Positions 33,905 through 43,861 of a stretch of 64,000 nt of DNA are shown here, piece by piece. Source of the DNA: Acidobacteriota bacterium (lineage in GTDB: Bacteria; Acidobacteriota; Terriglobia; Bryobacterales; Bryobacteraceae). A program made the position numbers and the translations under genes. The stretch spans positions 1 to 64,000 of the forward strand of contig JACQZR010000069.1 of assembly GCA_016213775.1 (NCBI GenBank). The letters are read 5' to 3'. Under the pieces are notes generated by a model, which was not told where the DNA came from, made no database searches, and was given only the letters and a program-made list of their open reading frames with translations. How positions within the stretch are numbered: position 1 is the stretch's first letter; each line of letters opens with the position of its first letter.

Positions 33905-35179
33905 TCAGAGGGGCGAAGGTATGTGCGCTTCGGCGGCCTTTATGTCTTTGGGAGCGTAGAGTGCGAAACCGATGGTGAGCAGGATGGCGGCGATTACGTA
34001 GACGACGGCGGTGATGGAGATGGCGAAGCCGAGGCCGTGCTGGTCAGCGAGGAAGCCGATGACGATGGGCGCTGTTCCGCCACCGGCGAGCCAGCCGATG
34101 GTATTCATCAGACCGGCGGCGCCGCCGCGAGCTTCGGGCGGGACCACTTCATACATCGATGCGAAGATGTTGGCGTCGTAGAGCCCCTTGAAGAAGCCCC
34201 ATCCGATGAGAGCAGCGACGAGCACCGGGATCGTCTGCGTCATACCGCAGAGGACCACGAAAGGCGCGCCGCAGAAAAGGCCGAGGGCCTGCACCTGCAT
34301 GCGTCCTCCGGGAGAGTGCCTGCGCCGCATGTCCGCCCACCAGCCTCCGGTTGCGGAACCGGCGAGGCTTGCCAGTTGGAGGAACAGAGTGGCGGTGAGA
34401 CCCGCCATGGCGAGGCTGAGGTGGAACTTGTCGTAGAGGAATTTCGGCATCCACGAAAGCATCACGGTAGCGACGAAATTCGAACACGCAAATGCAGCGA
34501 GAAGGACGCGGGCTGTGCGCGTGCGCCAGGCGAAAGAGAGGAACTCGCCGACGGTCCAAGGCTTGCCCGCGATCACATTTTCCACCTCGCCGCGTTGTGG
34601 TTCGCGCAGGTAGCGGGCGAGCAGGAACCCCAGGAGAACCCCGGCGCCACCGAAGACGAGAAACGATAGCCGCCAGCCGTAGTGCTGCCCGATGAGGCCC
34701 GCGAAGAAGCCGCCGCCGATGGTGCCGACGTATACGCTAGTCTGATGAAAGCCCATCGCACGTGAGCGGGTTTTCTTGTCGTGATAGTCGCTGATGAGCG
34801 ACATGGAGGCAGGGAAGTAGAACGTCTCGCCGAGTCCTTCCAGCGCACGGAAAATCACCAGGTGAGTGAAGTTGCGGGACAGCGCGGTGGCCATACAGAT
34901 CACGCTCCAGGCATGGAGTCCACCGAGGAGGGCCGATTTGCGGCGAATGCGATCGACGATGGATCCGGCGAAAACAGCGCCCAGTCCGTAGACGATGGCG
35001 AAGGAAGAGCCGAGCGCTCCAAGCTGCGTGTTGCTCAACTGCATTTCGCTTTGCAGCAGCGGGAAGACGGAGAAGATGGCCTGGCGGTCGGCGTAATTGA
35101 AGAACGCGATCCACCACAGCATGGCGACTACGTACCATTTATAGTTGCCGGGGAGAGGTTTTGAGGGGGCAGTCGGCAT
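33905..35179 (-). CDS. MFS transporter, anion:cation symporter (ACS)-like
   Basis: The 424-residue protein has about twelve hydrophobic segments. The loop between helices 2 and 3 carries GSIVDRIRRKSAL, the MFS motif A region. An N-terminal WIAFFNYADRQAIFSVFP and the GLGETFYFPASMSLISD motif of helix 4-5 resemble the ACS/hexuronate-type transporters that carry organic anions or sugar acids. It is three bases downstream of the acyl-CoA carboxyltransferase gene on the same strand, so a shared transcript is likely. A dicarboxylate or sugar-acid substrate is possible; the sequence does not decide. Confidence 0.9.
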   Translation of the reverse strand: MPTAPSKPLPGNYKWYVVAMLWWIAFFNYADRQAIFSVFPLLQSEMQLSNTQLGALGSSFAIVYGLGAVFAGSIVDRIRRKSALLGGLHAWSVICMATALSRNFTHLVIFRALEGLGETFYFPASMSLISDYHDKKTRSRAMGFHQTSVYVGTIGGGFFAGLIGQHYGWRLSFLVFGGAGVLLGFLLARYLREPQRGEVENVIAGKPWTVGEFLSFAWRTRTARVLLAAFACSNFVATVMLSWMPKFLYDKFHLSLAMAGLTATLFLQLASLAGSATGGWWADMRRRHSPGGRMQVQALGLFCGAPFVVLCGMTQTIPVLVAALIGWGFFKGLYDANIFASMYEVVPPEARGGAAGLMNTIGWLAGGGTAPIVIGFLADQHGLGFAISITAVVYVIAAILLTIGFALYAPKDIKAAEAHIPSPL

Positions 35180-35182
35180 GGT

Positions 35183-36730
35183 TTAGAGTGGAATGTTTCC
35201 GTGTTTCTTGCGGGGCATTGTATCGACTTTGTTCTCGAGCATGCGGAGCGCGCGAATTACGTGGGGACGCGTTTCGCGCGGTTCGATGACATCGTCGATG
35301 AAGCCGTGTTCGGCGGCGATGAAGGGGTTGGCGAAGCGGTCCTTGTATTCGGAGATGCGATCGGCGAGAGCGGCGGCCTTGTCGGAGGCGGCTGCGAGTT
35401 CACGCCTATAAATGATGGAGGCGGCGCCCTCAGCTCCCATCACGGCAATCTCCGCGCTCGGGTAGGCGAGGTTGATATCGCAGCGAAGGTGTTTGGACCC
35501 CATTACGCAGTAGGCTCCGCCATAGGCTTTGCGAGTGATCACGGTGATCTTGGGAACCGTGGCTTCGGCGTAAGCATAGAGCAATTTTGCGCCGTGGCGG
35601 ATGATGCCGCCGAATTCCTGATCGGTACCGGGAAGGAATCCGGGGACATCCTCCAGCGTAAGGATAGGAATGTTGAACGCATCGCAGAAGCGCACGAATC
35701 GGGCGCCCTTGGTGGAAGAGGAAATATCCAGGCAGCCGGCAAGATGGGCCGGTTGGTTGGCCACGATGCCGATGGGACGCCCGTCCATATGCGCGAAGCC
35801 GACGACGATGTTTCTGGCCCAATGCTCGTGGACTTCAAAAAAATCTTCGTCGTCTACGATTCTGTGGATGATGTTCTTGATGTCGTAGGGGACGTTGGAT
35901 TGCTCGGGAACGATGGAGTCGAGGGCGGGATCCATGCGGTCGATGGGGTCGGTGGAGGGACGGAATGGCGCGGCGTCGCGGTTGTTCTGCGGGATGTACT
36001 CCATCAGTTTGCGGATTCCGCGCAGGCAATCGGCGTCATCGGCGGTGATGAAATGCGCGACGCCGCTGACGGAGTTGTGCGTCATTGCGCCGCCGAGTTT
36101 CTCTTTGGTTACATCTTCATGGGTGACGGTCTTGATCACGTCGGGCCCTGTGACGAACATGTAGCTGGTGGTATCAACCATGAAGACGAAATCGGTGATA
36201 GCCGGTGAATAAACCGCGCCGCCGGCACACGGGCCGAGAACTGCGGAGATTTGTGGAACCACGCCGCTGGCGAGTGTGTTGCGAAGAAAGATGTCGGCGT
36301 AGCCGCCGAGCGAGAGCACGCCCTCCTGAATGCGCGCCCCGCCGGAATCGTTGAGGCCAATGACAGGTGCGCCGTTCTTCATGGCGAGGTCCATGATCTT
36401 GCAGATCTTGCGGGCATTGGTCTCAGAGAGGGATCCGCCAAAGACGGAGAAGTCCTGCGCAAAGACGTAAACGAGGCGTCCATGTATGAGGCCCCAACCG
36501 GTTACGAAGCCATCGCCGTCGATGATCTGCTCTTCCATTCCGAAGTCGCGGCAACGGTGGCGAACGAGCTTGTCCAGCTCCTCAAAGGTCCCATCGTCCA
36601 ATAACAATTCGATGCGTTCGCGGGCCGCGAGTTTGCCTTCCGCATGCTGGCGATTGCGGCGCTCCTCACCGCCGCCAGCCTCGGCCGCGGCATGACGGCG
36701 CCGGACCTCCTCCAAACGATTACTGGCCAT
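35183..36730 (-). CDS. Acyl-CoA carboxylase carboxyltransferase subunit (propionyl/methylmalonyl-CoA type)
   Basis: Start 36730 ([20 protein letters not shown]) is preferred to the longer frame at 36748. The 515-residue protein matches the biotin-dependent carboxyltransferase family. [34 protein letters not shown] and [20 protein letters not shown] are conserved, and [15 protein letters not shown] supplies the second oxyanion-hole region. It moves a carboxyl group between biotin and an acyl-CoA, acting in propionate and odd-chain breakdown or as the alpha subunit of a decarboxylase complex. No biotin carboxylase or biotin-carrier gene is adjacent. The gene diverges from selB with 29 bases between start codons and leads into the MFS gene. 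Confidence 0.93.
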   Translation of the reverse strand: MASNRLEEVRRRHAAAEAGGGEERRNRQHAEGKLAARERIELLLDDGTFEELDKLVRHRCRDFGMEEQIIDGDGFVTGWGLIHGRLVYVFAQDFSVFGGSLSETNARKICKIMDLAMKNGAPVIGLNDSGGARIQEGVLSLGGYADIFLRNTLASGVVPQISAVLGPCAGGAVYSPAITDFVFMVDTTSYMFVTGPDVIKTVTHEDVTKEKLGGAMTHNSVSGVAHFITADDADCLRGIRKLMEYIPQNNRDAAPFRPSTDPIDRMDPALDSIVPEQSNVPYDIKNIIHRIVDDEDFFEVHEHWARNIVVGFAHMDGRPIGIVANQPAHLAGCLDISSSTKGARFVRFCDAFNIPILTLEDVPGFLPGTDQEFGGIIRHGAKLLYAYAEATVPKITVITRKAYGGAYCVMGSKHLRCDINLAYPSAEIAVMGAEGAASIIYRRELAAASDKAAALADRISEYKDRFANPFIAAEHGFIDDVIEPRETRPHVIRALRMLENKVDTMPRKKHGNIPL

Positions 36731-36759
36731 AACGTACAAAGGTACCATTGAGGATTGGC

Positions 36760-38610
36760 ATGATTCATTGCATTGCGGGAACGGCGGGACACATTGATCA
36801 CGGCAAGACGGCGCTGGTGCGCGCTCTCACGGGAATCGACACGGACCGGTTGGAAGAGGAGAAGCGCCGCGGTATTTCGATTGATCTAGGCTTTGCGCAC
36901 GTGTCGCCCGGCGAAGGAGTGGAGTGCGGAATCGTCGACGTGCCGGGACATGAGCGGTTTGTGAAAAACATGCTGGCGGGCGTGGGCGGCATCGACATGG
37001 TGTTGCTCATCATTGCCGCGGATGAGTCGATCAAGCCGCAGACGCGGGAGCATTTCGACATTTGCAGGCTGCTGGGCATCGAGCGCGGAATTGTGGTGAT
37101 CACGAAGTCCGATCTGGTGGACGGGGATTTGATCGAGTTGGTGAAGATGGAGGCGGAGGAGTTTGTCGCGGGGTCGTTCTTACAGGGCGCGGCGGTGATC
37201 GCTGTCAGCTCCGTCACTGGAGCCGGGATGGATGATCTGAAGCGCGAGATTGTGCGGCTGGCGAAATCGCTTCCGCATAAGGATGCCAACCGGCACTTCC
37301 GATTGCCGGTGGATCGAGCGTTTTCGATGAAGGGCTTCGGCGCGGTAGTGACGGGGACACTGGTGGCCGGAAGCGTGCAGGTGGAACAGGAAGCCGAGTT
37401 GCATCCCGGTTCGCGGAAGGTTCGCGTGCGCGGCGTGCAGGTGCATGGGCAGGCGGTGAAGCGGGCGGTCACCGGCCAACGAACGGCGCTGAACCTTGCC
37501 GGCGTTGACGCAGCGGACCTGCATCGCGGGATGGTGCTATCCGCGGCTGGGCTGTTCCAGGCGACCACTACTGTGGATTGCGCGGTGGATCTGCTGGCGT
37601 CGGCGAAACCCCTGAAGAATCGCGCGCCGGTGCACTTTCACTCGGGAGCGGCTGAGATCGAGGCCGAGGTGAGATTGCCGGAATCGAAGATGACGCCGGG
37701 AAGCAGCGGTTATGTGCGGATCGTGCTGCGCGAGGCGGCGTTGTTGCTGCCGGGCGACCGATTCATTTTGCGGATGTTCTCTCCGGTGATCACCATTGCG
37801 GGGGGCCGTGTATTGGACGCGTCGCCTCCGCGCCGGTTGAGAGAAGACCTGTTGGCGATCCTGCATCGTGGCACGCTCCCGGAGCAACTATCTTTGTATG
37901 TGAGCGAGTCGCCGTATGGGTTGGGAATGGCGGATCTGGTGGCGAGGACCGGGCTATTGGAAAAGGAGATTGCCGCGGCGCTGGCGAAATCCTCACTGCG
38001 GGTTATCGCGGAGCAGCAGTGGGCGATTGAATCGACCGCTTTCACGGCGTTGGCCGAGAGGCTGAAGAAAGCTCTGGCGTCGTTTCACAAGCAGAATCCT
38101 TTGCTGCCGGGGATGAGCAAAGAGGAAGCGCGCGGGCGCGAGTTGAAGGGGGCGCCGGTATTCCTGTTGGATGCTTTGTTGAAGGCTACGCCGGGAGTTG
38201 TCGCGGAGGGCGACGTGCTTCGCCTGGCCTCGCACAAGCTGGCGTTTCGTGAGGACGAGAAGGCGGCATTGCAGAAGATTGAGGATGCGTTCGCCGGCGC
38301 GGGGCTGACGGTTCCTTCGGCGCAGGAAGTGTTGAAGGGATGCGGAGTAGATGCCGCGCGGGCGCGTACGCTGTTGCAGATTCTGCTGCGAGAGAAACGG
38401 GTGGTGAAGGTGGCGGAGGATCTGTTGTTTCATCCGTCGGCGATGGAATCGTTGCGTGCGATGCTGGCGGTGAAGAAAGGACAGCGCTTCAGTGTGCCGG
38501 AGTTCAAGGACTGGACGGGAGTATCGCGCAAGTACGCAATTCCGTTGTTGGAGTGGCTGGACCGGGAGCGGATGACACGGCGCGACGGCGATACGCGGAT
38601 TGTGCTGTAG
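36760..38610 (+). CDS. selB: Selenocysteine-specific elongation factor
   Basis: ATG 36760 follows GAGGA by five bases and is preferred to TTG 36748. The 616-residue protein begins [20 protein letters not shown] with the G1 loop at 10-17. The switch region [15 protein letters not shown] is diagnostic of SelB, and [15 protein letters not shown] (G3) and TKSDLVD (G4) follow. Domains II-III end near 350, and the last about 240 residues are the winged-helix repeats that bind the SECIS RNA hairpin. SelB delivers Sec-tRNA to UGA codons. No selA, selD or tRNA-Sec gene is visible here, so the rest of the pathway must lie elsewhere. Its presence means TGA-interrupted ORFs in this genome deserve checking for selenocysteine. 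Confidence 0.94.
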   Translation: MIHCIAGTAGHIDHGKTALVRALTGIDTDRLEEEKRRGISIDLGFAHVSPGEGVECGIVDVPGHERFVKNMLAGVGGIDMVLLIIAADESIKPQTREHFDICRLLGIERGIVVITKSDLVDGDLIELVKMEAEEFVAGSFLQGAAVIAVSSVTGAGMDDLKREIVRLAKSLPHKDANRHFRLPVDRAFSMKGFGAVVTGTLVAGSVQVEQEAELHPGSRKVRVRGVQVHGQAVKRAVTGQRTALNLAGVDAADLHRGMVLSAAGLFQATTTVDCAVDLLASAKPLKNRAPVHFHSGAAEIEAEVRLPESKMTPGSSGYVRIVLREAALLLPGDRFILRMFSPVITIAGGRVLDASPPRRLREDLLAILHRGTLPEQLSLYVSESPYGLGMADLVARTGLLEKEIAAALAKSSLRVIAEQQWAIESTAFTALAERLKKALASFHKQNPLLPGMSKEEARGRELKGAPVFLLDALLKATPGVVAEGDVLRLASHKLAFREDEKAALQKIEDAFAGAGLTVPSAQEVLKGCGVDAARARTLLQILLREKRVVKVAEDLLFHPSAMESLRAMLAVKKGQRFSVPEFKDWTGVSRKYAIPLLEWLDRERMTRRDGDTRIVL

Positions 38611-38622
38611 GGCGGCACTGGA

Positions 38623-38637
38623 CCGTCAGACTGACGG
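38623..38637. terminator. Short hairpin between convergent selB and regulator genes
   Basis: CCGTCA (38623-38628), a GAC loop, and TGACGG (38632-38637) form a 6-bp stem. It sits 12 bases past the selB stop and overlaps the last codons of the convergent regulator gene. No poly-T tract follows on either strand, so termination is only possible, not shown. Confidence 0.25.
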
Positions 38638-39729
38638 GCGCACGTCTACCGGGTAGATCCTATTGACGTTGGCGCTGGTGACCAGTCGATGGCGGGTGTA
38701 GAGAGCAGGTGGGAGCGGCTTGTTTTGCAGGATATCGAGAGCGACGCGGAGTAGCGCCTCGCCGTAGCGTTCGGGAAAATAGGCGACTGTGCCGATGAGG
38801 CGGGTGCCTGGCTTACGGAGTTCATTGCGAGCATCGAGCGTTGCGCCCTGGCCGGCGACGGCGCAGCGTTCTTCGCGGCCTTGTTCACGATAGGCGGACA
38901 GAGCGCCGAGGGCGTTGGGGTCGTTCATTGCGAGGATGAGGCAGCGTTCGCGGGTGTGCTTCTTAGTGACGCGGTGCGCGCCGTCAAAGGTGTTGGCGCC
39001 GTCGAGGTGAAGGAATCGCTCCGGCTCGATTGCGCCCATCACTTCATTGAGGCCGGCACGTGCTCCGACGAGTCGAGTCTCCAGCGATGGCCCGCCCGAC
39101 GCAAGTTCGATCAGCAGCACGTGGTCGAAGTTGCCCCCCCAATGTTCGTGGGCCCAGCGGCCGAGTGCGCGCCCTGCGATGCGGCCGGCGGTGTAGTTGT
39201 CAGCGCCAAAGTAAGTGGCCCCGGGCATCGGCAGATCCACAGAGATGAGTGGAATGCGGGCCTGTTCGAACTTTGAGGGTATCTCCTGGGCGAGCCGTTC
39301 GAAAGTCTGGAAGTCAATCGCCACGTCGACCCGCTCTTCGATCATGCGGGCAGCGTTTCTGCGAGTGGTGGCGATGTCGAACCTGTTGTCGAAGACGAGG
39401 AGTTGAACGCCCGCGTTTTCGGCGGCACGGCGGACACTTTCGGTCACCTCATGGGCGAAGAGAGATGCCTCGGTCTGAGATGCGTAACCGATGCGGAGCC
39501 GGGGGGCCTGGACAATCGAGATCAGCGAGCGAAAACCGCGCTGGGCCACCTTCTCCACGAAGCCCGCGGTTTCGAGTGTGCGCAGGAGACGCGATACGGT
39601 GGCTTTGTGTAGGCGCGTGCGGTCAGAGAGATCCTGAACGCGCATGATCACGTTGGGGCCGGAGAAAGCGCGGAGGAGTTCGCAGGCGCGGAGGACAGCT
39701 TCCACAGCATCCGAACGGGGGCCTGGCAT
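38626..39729 (-). CDS. Hybrid transcription regulator: IclR-type winged helix plus periplasmic-binding-type sugar sensor
   Basis: The 367-residue protein has an N-terminal winged helix-turn-helix (about 8-62) with VEAVLRACELLRAFSG and RLHKATVSRLLRTLETAGFVEK, the signature layout of IclR regulators. Instead of the IclR effector domain, residues from about 73 on form a type-1 periplasmic-binding-like domain (RIGYASQTEASLFAHEVTES, then IPLISVDLPMPGATYFGADN, and LILAMNDPNALGALSAYREQ), as in LacI proteins and ribose-binding proteins. The gene diverges from the PSD1-DUF1501 pair with 77 bases between starts, so it probably controls that pair in response to a sugar. TACA/TGTA and TCTCA/TGAGA inverted pairs in the spacer are candidate operators. 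Confidence 0.85.
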   Translation of the reverse strand: MPGPRSDAVEAVLRACELLRAFSGPNVIMRVQDLSDRTRLHKATVSRLLRTLETAGFVEKVAQRGFRSLISIVQAPRLRIGYASQTEASLFAHEVTESVRRAAENAGVQLLVFDNRFDIATTRRNAARMIEERVDVAIDFQTFERLAQEIPSKFEQARIPLISVDLPMPGATYFGADNYTAGRIAGRALGRWAHEHWGGNFDHVLLIELASGGPSLETRLVGARAGLNEVMGAIEPERFLHLDGANTFDGAHRVTKKHTRERCLILAMNDPNALGALSAYREQGREERCAVAGQGATLDARNELRKPGTRLIGTVAYFPERYGEALLRVALDILQNKPLPPALYTRHRLVTSANVNRIYPVDVRPSV

Positions 39730-39790
39730 GTCTCATAGAGTAATACATCTTCGTCTTGTAATGTGAGACGGAGCATCAGGCGTCACTGGC

Positions 39791-39796
39791 TATAAT
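39791..39796 (+). promoter_or_regulatory. Consensus -10 element (TATAAT) 10 bases before PSD1
   Basis: TATAAT at 39791-39796 is followed by ten bases and then the ATG at 39807. No good -35 is found at the usual spacing, which suits a regulated promoter. The ten-base distance equals that before the ABC ATPase gene on the other strand. Confidence 0.4.
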
Positions 39797-39806
39797 TTCT
39801 CGCAGG

Positions 39807-42317
39807 ATGCGTTTCTTTTACTGGGTTTTCTGCATACCACTGTCTCTGTGCGCTCAATCCCCCGTGGATTTTGACACGCAGGTGCAACCGATCCTGCGGG
39901 CCAAGTGCGTGGCCTGTCACGGCGCGAGCCAACAAATGAGCGGACTGCGTCTGGACGAAAAGAATGGGGCCATGGCCGGCGGCTATTCGGGGGCTGTGAT
40001 CGTTCCCGGCAACAGCGGGGTGAGCAAATTAGTGGCCAGGCTCACCGGCGCAAAGGGCATAGCGATCATGCCGCCGGGAAGCAAGGGTCTGCCGGAAAGC
40101 GAGGTAGCGGTCATACGGCGGTGGATTGACGAAGGAGCGAAGTGGCCGGCGGGACCGGTGACGGGTGTCCCCGTGGCGCCTACGAGGAAGTCGAACCATT
40201 GGTCGCTTCAGCAGGTGAAGCGGCCGGCGGTGCCTGCGGTGAGCTCAAAGTGGGCGCGGAATCCCGTGGACGCGTTTGTGCTGGCCCGGTTGAATCAGGA
40301 GAAGATTGCGCCGTCGGAAGAGGCGGCGAAACTGACTCTGCTGCGCCGCGCGCACCTTGATGTCACAGGGTTGCTGCCGACGGTGGAGGAGACGAACGAC
40401 TTCCTTTCCGATCCGCGGCCCGACGCCTACGAACGCCGGGTGGAGCAACTGCTTCAGTCCCGGCATTTCGGCGAGCGGTGGGCGCGGCCGTGGCTCGACC
40501 GTGCGCGCTACGCCGACAGCGATGGTTACGAGAAGGATTGGGCTCGTCCTTATGCGTGGCGCTACCGGCACTGGGTGATTGATGCGCTCAACAAGGACAT
40601 GGGGTTCGACCAATTCACTATCCAGCAATTGGCCGGTGATTTGCTGCCTCAGGCAACCCCGGACCAGCGCGCCGCAACGGGTTTTCTGCGCATGACTCTG
40701 ACCAATCGTGAGGGTGGGATCGACAACAAGCAGTTCCGCTTTGAGGACAGCGTCGATCGTGCGATGGCGGTAGGCTCAGCGTGGATGGGCCTCACGGTCG
40801 GCTGCGCGCAATGCCACGACCACAAATACGATCCCTTTTCGCAGAGAGATTTCTATCAACTCTTCGCGTTCTTCGATCGCGTCGAGGAAGTGGATATCGA
40901 CGCGCCGATGCCCGGTGAGGTGGGACCTTATCTGGCGAAGCGGGCCGAGTATCTGTCCAAGCGCGAGGCCCTGCTAGCCGAGTACAAAGCAGCCGAACTG
41001 CAGGCGGCATGGGAAAAGGAGATGCTGCGGGCGTCGGCTAATCCTGGTGAGCGTACGGATTGGGACCTGGCATGGGATTGCCTGCTTAAGCTGACCGAGT
41101 TTGGCGACGGCGAGAAGATCATTCGAATTGCACCGGAGAAGCGCACTGCGCGCGAACGGGATATTCTCGTCGACCACTTCGTCCGTAATTTCCATTTCGC
41201 GGTGGGCAACAAGCGCTACAACGAACTCAAACTCAAAGAACTGGATGGGAAACTGCGGAAGCTTAAGGAAAGCTACCCGCAGTTGTCGCAAGCGATGACC
41301 GTGGTGGAGTCCGCGTCCACTGAGCCGAGCCACTTGCGTGTCAAGGGCGACTACCGCTCGTTAGGAATCGAAGTGCAGCCTCTCGCGCCATCGGTGTTGC
41401 CGAGTATCGCCACGCAGGGCCGGGCGACGCGACTCGATCTTGGCAAGTGGCTTGTGTCGCGCGAGAACCCGTTGACGTCGCGAGTGACGGTGAACTGGGT
41501 CTGGGCCGAGATCTTCGGCCGAGGACTCGTCAAGAGCGTGGACGATTTCGGCGTGCGGGGCGACCGGCCATCGCATCCTGAGTTGCTGGACTACCTTGCG
41601 TCGCAATTCATGGACAGTGGCTGGAGCGTGAAGAAACTGGTTCGGGAGATTGTGCTGTCTTCCACTTATCGCCAGTCGTCGAAGGTGCGCAAGGATCTAG
41701 CCGAGCGCGATGCGGACAATGCGCTGCTGGCCCGGCAGAATCGTCTGCGGCTGCCCGCGGAACTGATTCGCGACGCGGCACTGGCGGCGGGGGGATTGAT
41801 TTCGTTGGATGTCGGTGGGCCGAGTGTGAAGCCGCCGCAGCCGGATGGTGTGATGGAGCTTGGTTACGGCAACCGGTGGGGCAATGCGTGGCCGGTTAGC
41901 ACGGGCAAGGACCAATATCGCCGCGGGCTGTACGTACATTTTCAGCGGAGCACTCCGTATCCGATGCTGGTGAACTTTGATGCGCCGAAGGCGAATGTTT
42001 CTCAATGCAAGCGCGACCGCTCCAACTCCGCGCTCCAGGCGTTGAATCTGTTGAACGATCCGGTGTTTCAGGAAGCGGCGCAGGGCATGGCTTATCAGGT
42101 AACGGCTGCGTCGCAGGATTGGAGCGCGCGGCTGGAGTCGGCGTTCCTGCGCGCGCTGGTGCGCAAGCCGAGCGAGAGTGAGAAGCAGAAACTGGAACGG
42201 TTTTTCGCCAGGCAGAAAGAGCAACTCGCCAGCGAAGGCGTGCGGGAGGAGAACGCGGCGTGGGCTGCGCTCGCCAGTGTGCTGTTGAACCTGGATGAGT
42301 TCATCACGAAGGAATAG
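39807..42317 (+). CDS. PSD1-family protein with cytochrome c-like domain (DUF1549/DUF1553)
   Basis: The 836-residue exported protein has a signal peptide (MRFFYWVFCIPLSLCAQ). A planctomycete-type cytochrome domain follows with the heme motif CVACHG (Cys34, Cys37, His38). DUF1549 spans about 145-350 (DAFVLARLNQEKIAPSEE, GCAQCHDHKYDPFSQRDF with a second CxxCH). DUF1553 spans about 540-810 (GKWLVSRENPLTSRVTVNWV, GRGLVKSVDDFGVRGDRPSH). The protein pairs with the DUF1501 gene four bases on. Such pairs are abundant in Planctomycetes and Solibacter-type Acidobacteria and are linked by context to breakdown of complex glycans, though their reaction is not established. A hybrid sugar-responsive regulator diverges upstream. 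Confidence 0.9.
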   Translation: MRFFYWVFCIPLSLCAQSPVDFDTQVQPILRAKCVACHGASQQMSGLRLDEKNGAMAGGYSGAVIVPGNSGVSKLVARLTGAKGIAIMPPGSKGLPESEVAVIRRWIDEGAKWPAGPVTGVPVAPTRKSNHWSLQQVKRPAVPAVSSKWARNPVDAFVLARLNQEKIAPSEEAAKLTLLRRAHLDVTGLLPTVEETNDFLSDPRPDAYERRVEQLLQSRHFGERWARPWLDRARYADSDGYEKDWARPYAWRYRHWVIDALNKDMGFDQFTIQQLAGDLLPQATPDQRAATGFLRMTLTNREGGIDNKQFRFEDSVDRAMAVGSAWMGLTVGCAQCHDHKYDPFSQRDFYQLFAFFDRVEEVDIDAPMPGEVGPYLAKRAEYLSKREALLAEYKAAELQAAWEKEMLRASANPGERTDWDLAWDCLLKLTEFGDGEKIIRIAPEKRTARERDILVDHFVRNFHFAVGNKRYNELKLKELDGKLRKLKESYPQLSQAMTVVESASTEPSHLRVKGDYRSLGIEVQPLAPSVLPSIATQGRATRLDLGKWLVSRENPLTSRVTVNWVWAEIFGRGLVKSVDDFGVRGDRPSHPELLDYLASQFMDSGWSVKKLVREIVLSSTYRQSSKVRKDLAERDADNALLARQNRLRLPAELIRDAALAAGGLISLDVGGPSVKPPQPDGVMELGYGNRWGNAWPVSTGKDQYRRGLYVHFQRSTPYPMLVNFDAPKANVSQCKRDRSNSALQALNLLNDPVFQEAAQGMAYQVTAASQDWSARLESAFLRALVRKPSESEKQKLERFFARQKEQLASEGVREENAAWAALASVLLNLDEFITKE

Positions 42318-42321
42318 CGAC

Positions 42322-43749
42322 ATGAAGAAGGATTTGTTGGCGATCCATGGGCGGCGTTCGTTTCTGCGCGATTGCGCGGGCGGAATCGGCATGATGGCGT
42401 TGGGCGATCTGTTGGCGGCAGAAGGACGCGCGGCGAACGTGGCGGATCCGATGCTGCCTCGCAAGCCGCATTTCGCGCCGAAAGCGAAGAACGTGATCTT
42501 CCTCTTTATGGAGGGCGCTCCGAGCCAGATGGATCTGTTCGACCCGAAGCCGGAGTTACAGCGCTGGCACGGCAAGCCGCTTCCAACCGAGATGACCAAG
42601 GACTTGAAGCTGGCGTTCATCAAGCCGACCGCCAAGGTGATGGGGAGCCCCTTCAAATTCCAGAAGCACGGGCAGAGCGGGCTGGAGCTGTCGGAATTGC
42701 TGCCCCAATTGGGCACGGTTGCCGATGACGTGTGCATGGTGCGGTCGATGTATAGCGAGGCGTTCAACCACCACCCGGGACAGTTGTTTCTGTTCACCGG
42801 CTCGATGTTGGGCGGCCGTCCCACGATGGGTTCGTGGGTCACGTACGGACTGGGCAGCGAGGCACGCAACCTCCCCGGGTTTGTGGTGCTGTCGTCGGGC
42901 GTGGGCACCAGCGCGGGATCGGACAACTGGTCGAGCGGATTCCTGCCGTCCACGTATGCGGGCACGGTGTTCCGCAGCAAGGGCGATCCGATTCTCTACC
43001 TGTCGAATCCGAAGGGGATCAGCCGGGAGTCGCAGCGGCTGCGCCTGGACGCAATGAAGGAGTTGAACGAAGAGCATCTGGAAGCGACCGGCGATGCGGA
43101 GATCGCGTCGCGCATTCACAGTTACGAATTGGCCTACCGGATGCAGATGTCCGCGCCGGAGTTGTTGGACTTTTCCAAGGAGCCGGCCGCCACGCTGGAT
43201 ATGTACGGGTTGAACAAGGACAAAACGAAGCCGTTCGCGACGAACTGTCTGTTGGCGCGCCGGCTGGTGGAGCGCGGCGTGCGGTTTGTGATGTGCATGC
43301 ACGCCAGTTGGGATCATCACAGCTCGCTCGAAAGCGGATTGCGCTCGCAGTGCAACGCGACGGACCAGCCGGCGGCGGCGCTGATCAAGGATCTGAAGCA
43401 GCGCGGCATGCTCGATGACACGATCGTGATCTGGGGCGGCGAGTTTGGCCGCACTTCAATGAGTGAGCTGCGCAGACCCGATGATCCCACGAATATCGGC
43501 CGCGATCATCACCCCAACGGGTACAGCATGTGGATGGCGGGCGGAGGGATCCGCGGTGGCCAGACGATCGGCAAGACGGACGATCTGGCGCTGAGCGTCA
43601 CCGAGGACAAAGTGCACGTGCATGATCTGCAGGCGACGATTCTGCACTGCCTCGGGATGGACCACTTGAAGCTGACTTACCGGCACATGGGCCGCGACTA
43701 CAGGCTCACGGACCTGGGCGGCAGCGTGGTGAAGAAGTTGTTGGCGTGA
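42322..43749 (+). CDS. DUF1501 protein with Tat-type signal
   Basis: ATG 42322, four bases after the PSD1 stop with AAGGA upstream, starts a 475-residue protein; the frame from 42295 is an extension into PSD1. The Tat-type leader reads HGRRSFLRDCAGGIGMMALG. DUF1501 landmarks include FAPKAKNVIFLFMEGAPSQM, LFDPKPEL, LGSEARNLPGFVVL, and WGGEFGRTSMSE near the C-terminus. The domain is distantly related to sulfatase and alkaline phosphatase folds. It works with the PSD1 protein as a two-gene unit in the envelope. The fixed pairing suggests a joint enzyme or binding complex; the chemistry is not known. Confidence 0.92.
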   Translation: MKKDLLAIHGRRSFLRDCAGGIGMMALGDLLAAEGRAANVADPMLPRKPHFAPKAKNVIFLFMEGAPSQMDLFDPKPELQRWHGKPLPTEMTKDLKLAFIKPTAKVMGSPFKFQKHGQSGLELSELLPQLGTVADDVCMVRSMYSEAFNHHPGQLFLFTGSMLGGRPTMGSWVTYGLGSEARNLPGFVVLSSGVGTSAGSDNWSSGFLPSTYAGTVFRSKGDPILYLSNPKGISRESQRLRLDAMKELNEEHLEATGDAEIASRIHSYELAYRMQMSAPELLDFSKEPAATLDMYGLNKDKTKPFATNCLLARRLVERGVRFVMCMHASWDHHSSLESGLRSQCNATDQPAAALIKDLKQRGMLDDTIVIWGGEFGRTSMSELRRPDDPTNIGRDHHPNGYSMWMAGGGIRGGQTIGKTDDLALSVTEDKVHVHDLQATILHCLGMDHLKLTYRHMGRDYRLTDLGGSVVKKLLA

Positions 43750-43861
43750 GGGCCGCGCAGAACGCTATGTTCGACCCCCTGAAACAATAGGGCACCGATG
43801 AACGCCACATGGCCCACCCGTTGGATCGGTCGCCCCGATTTATGAAAACGGACTCGCGGGG

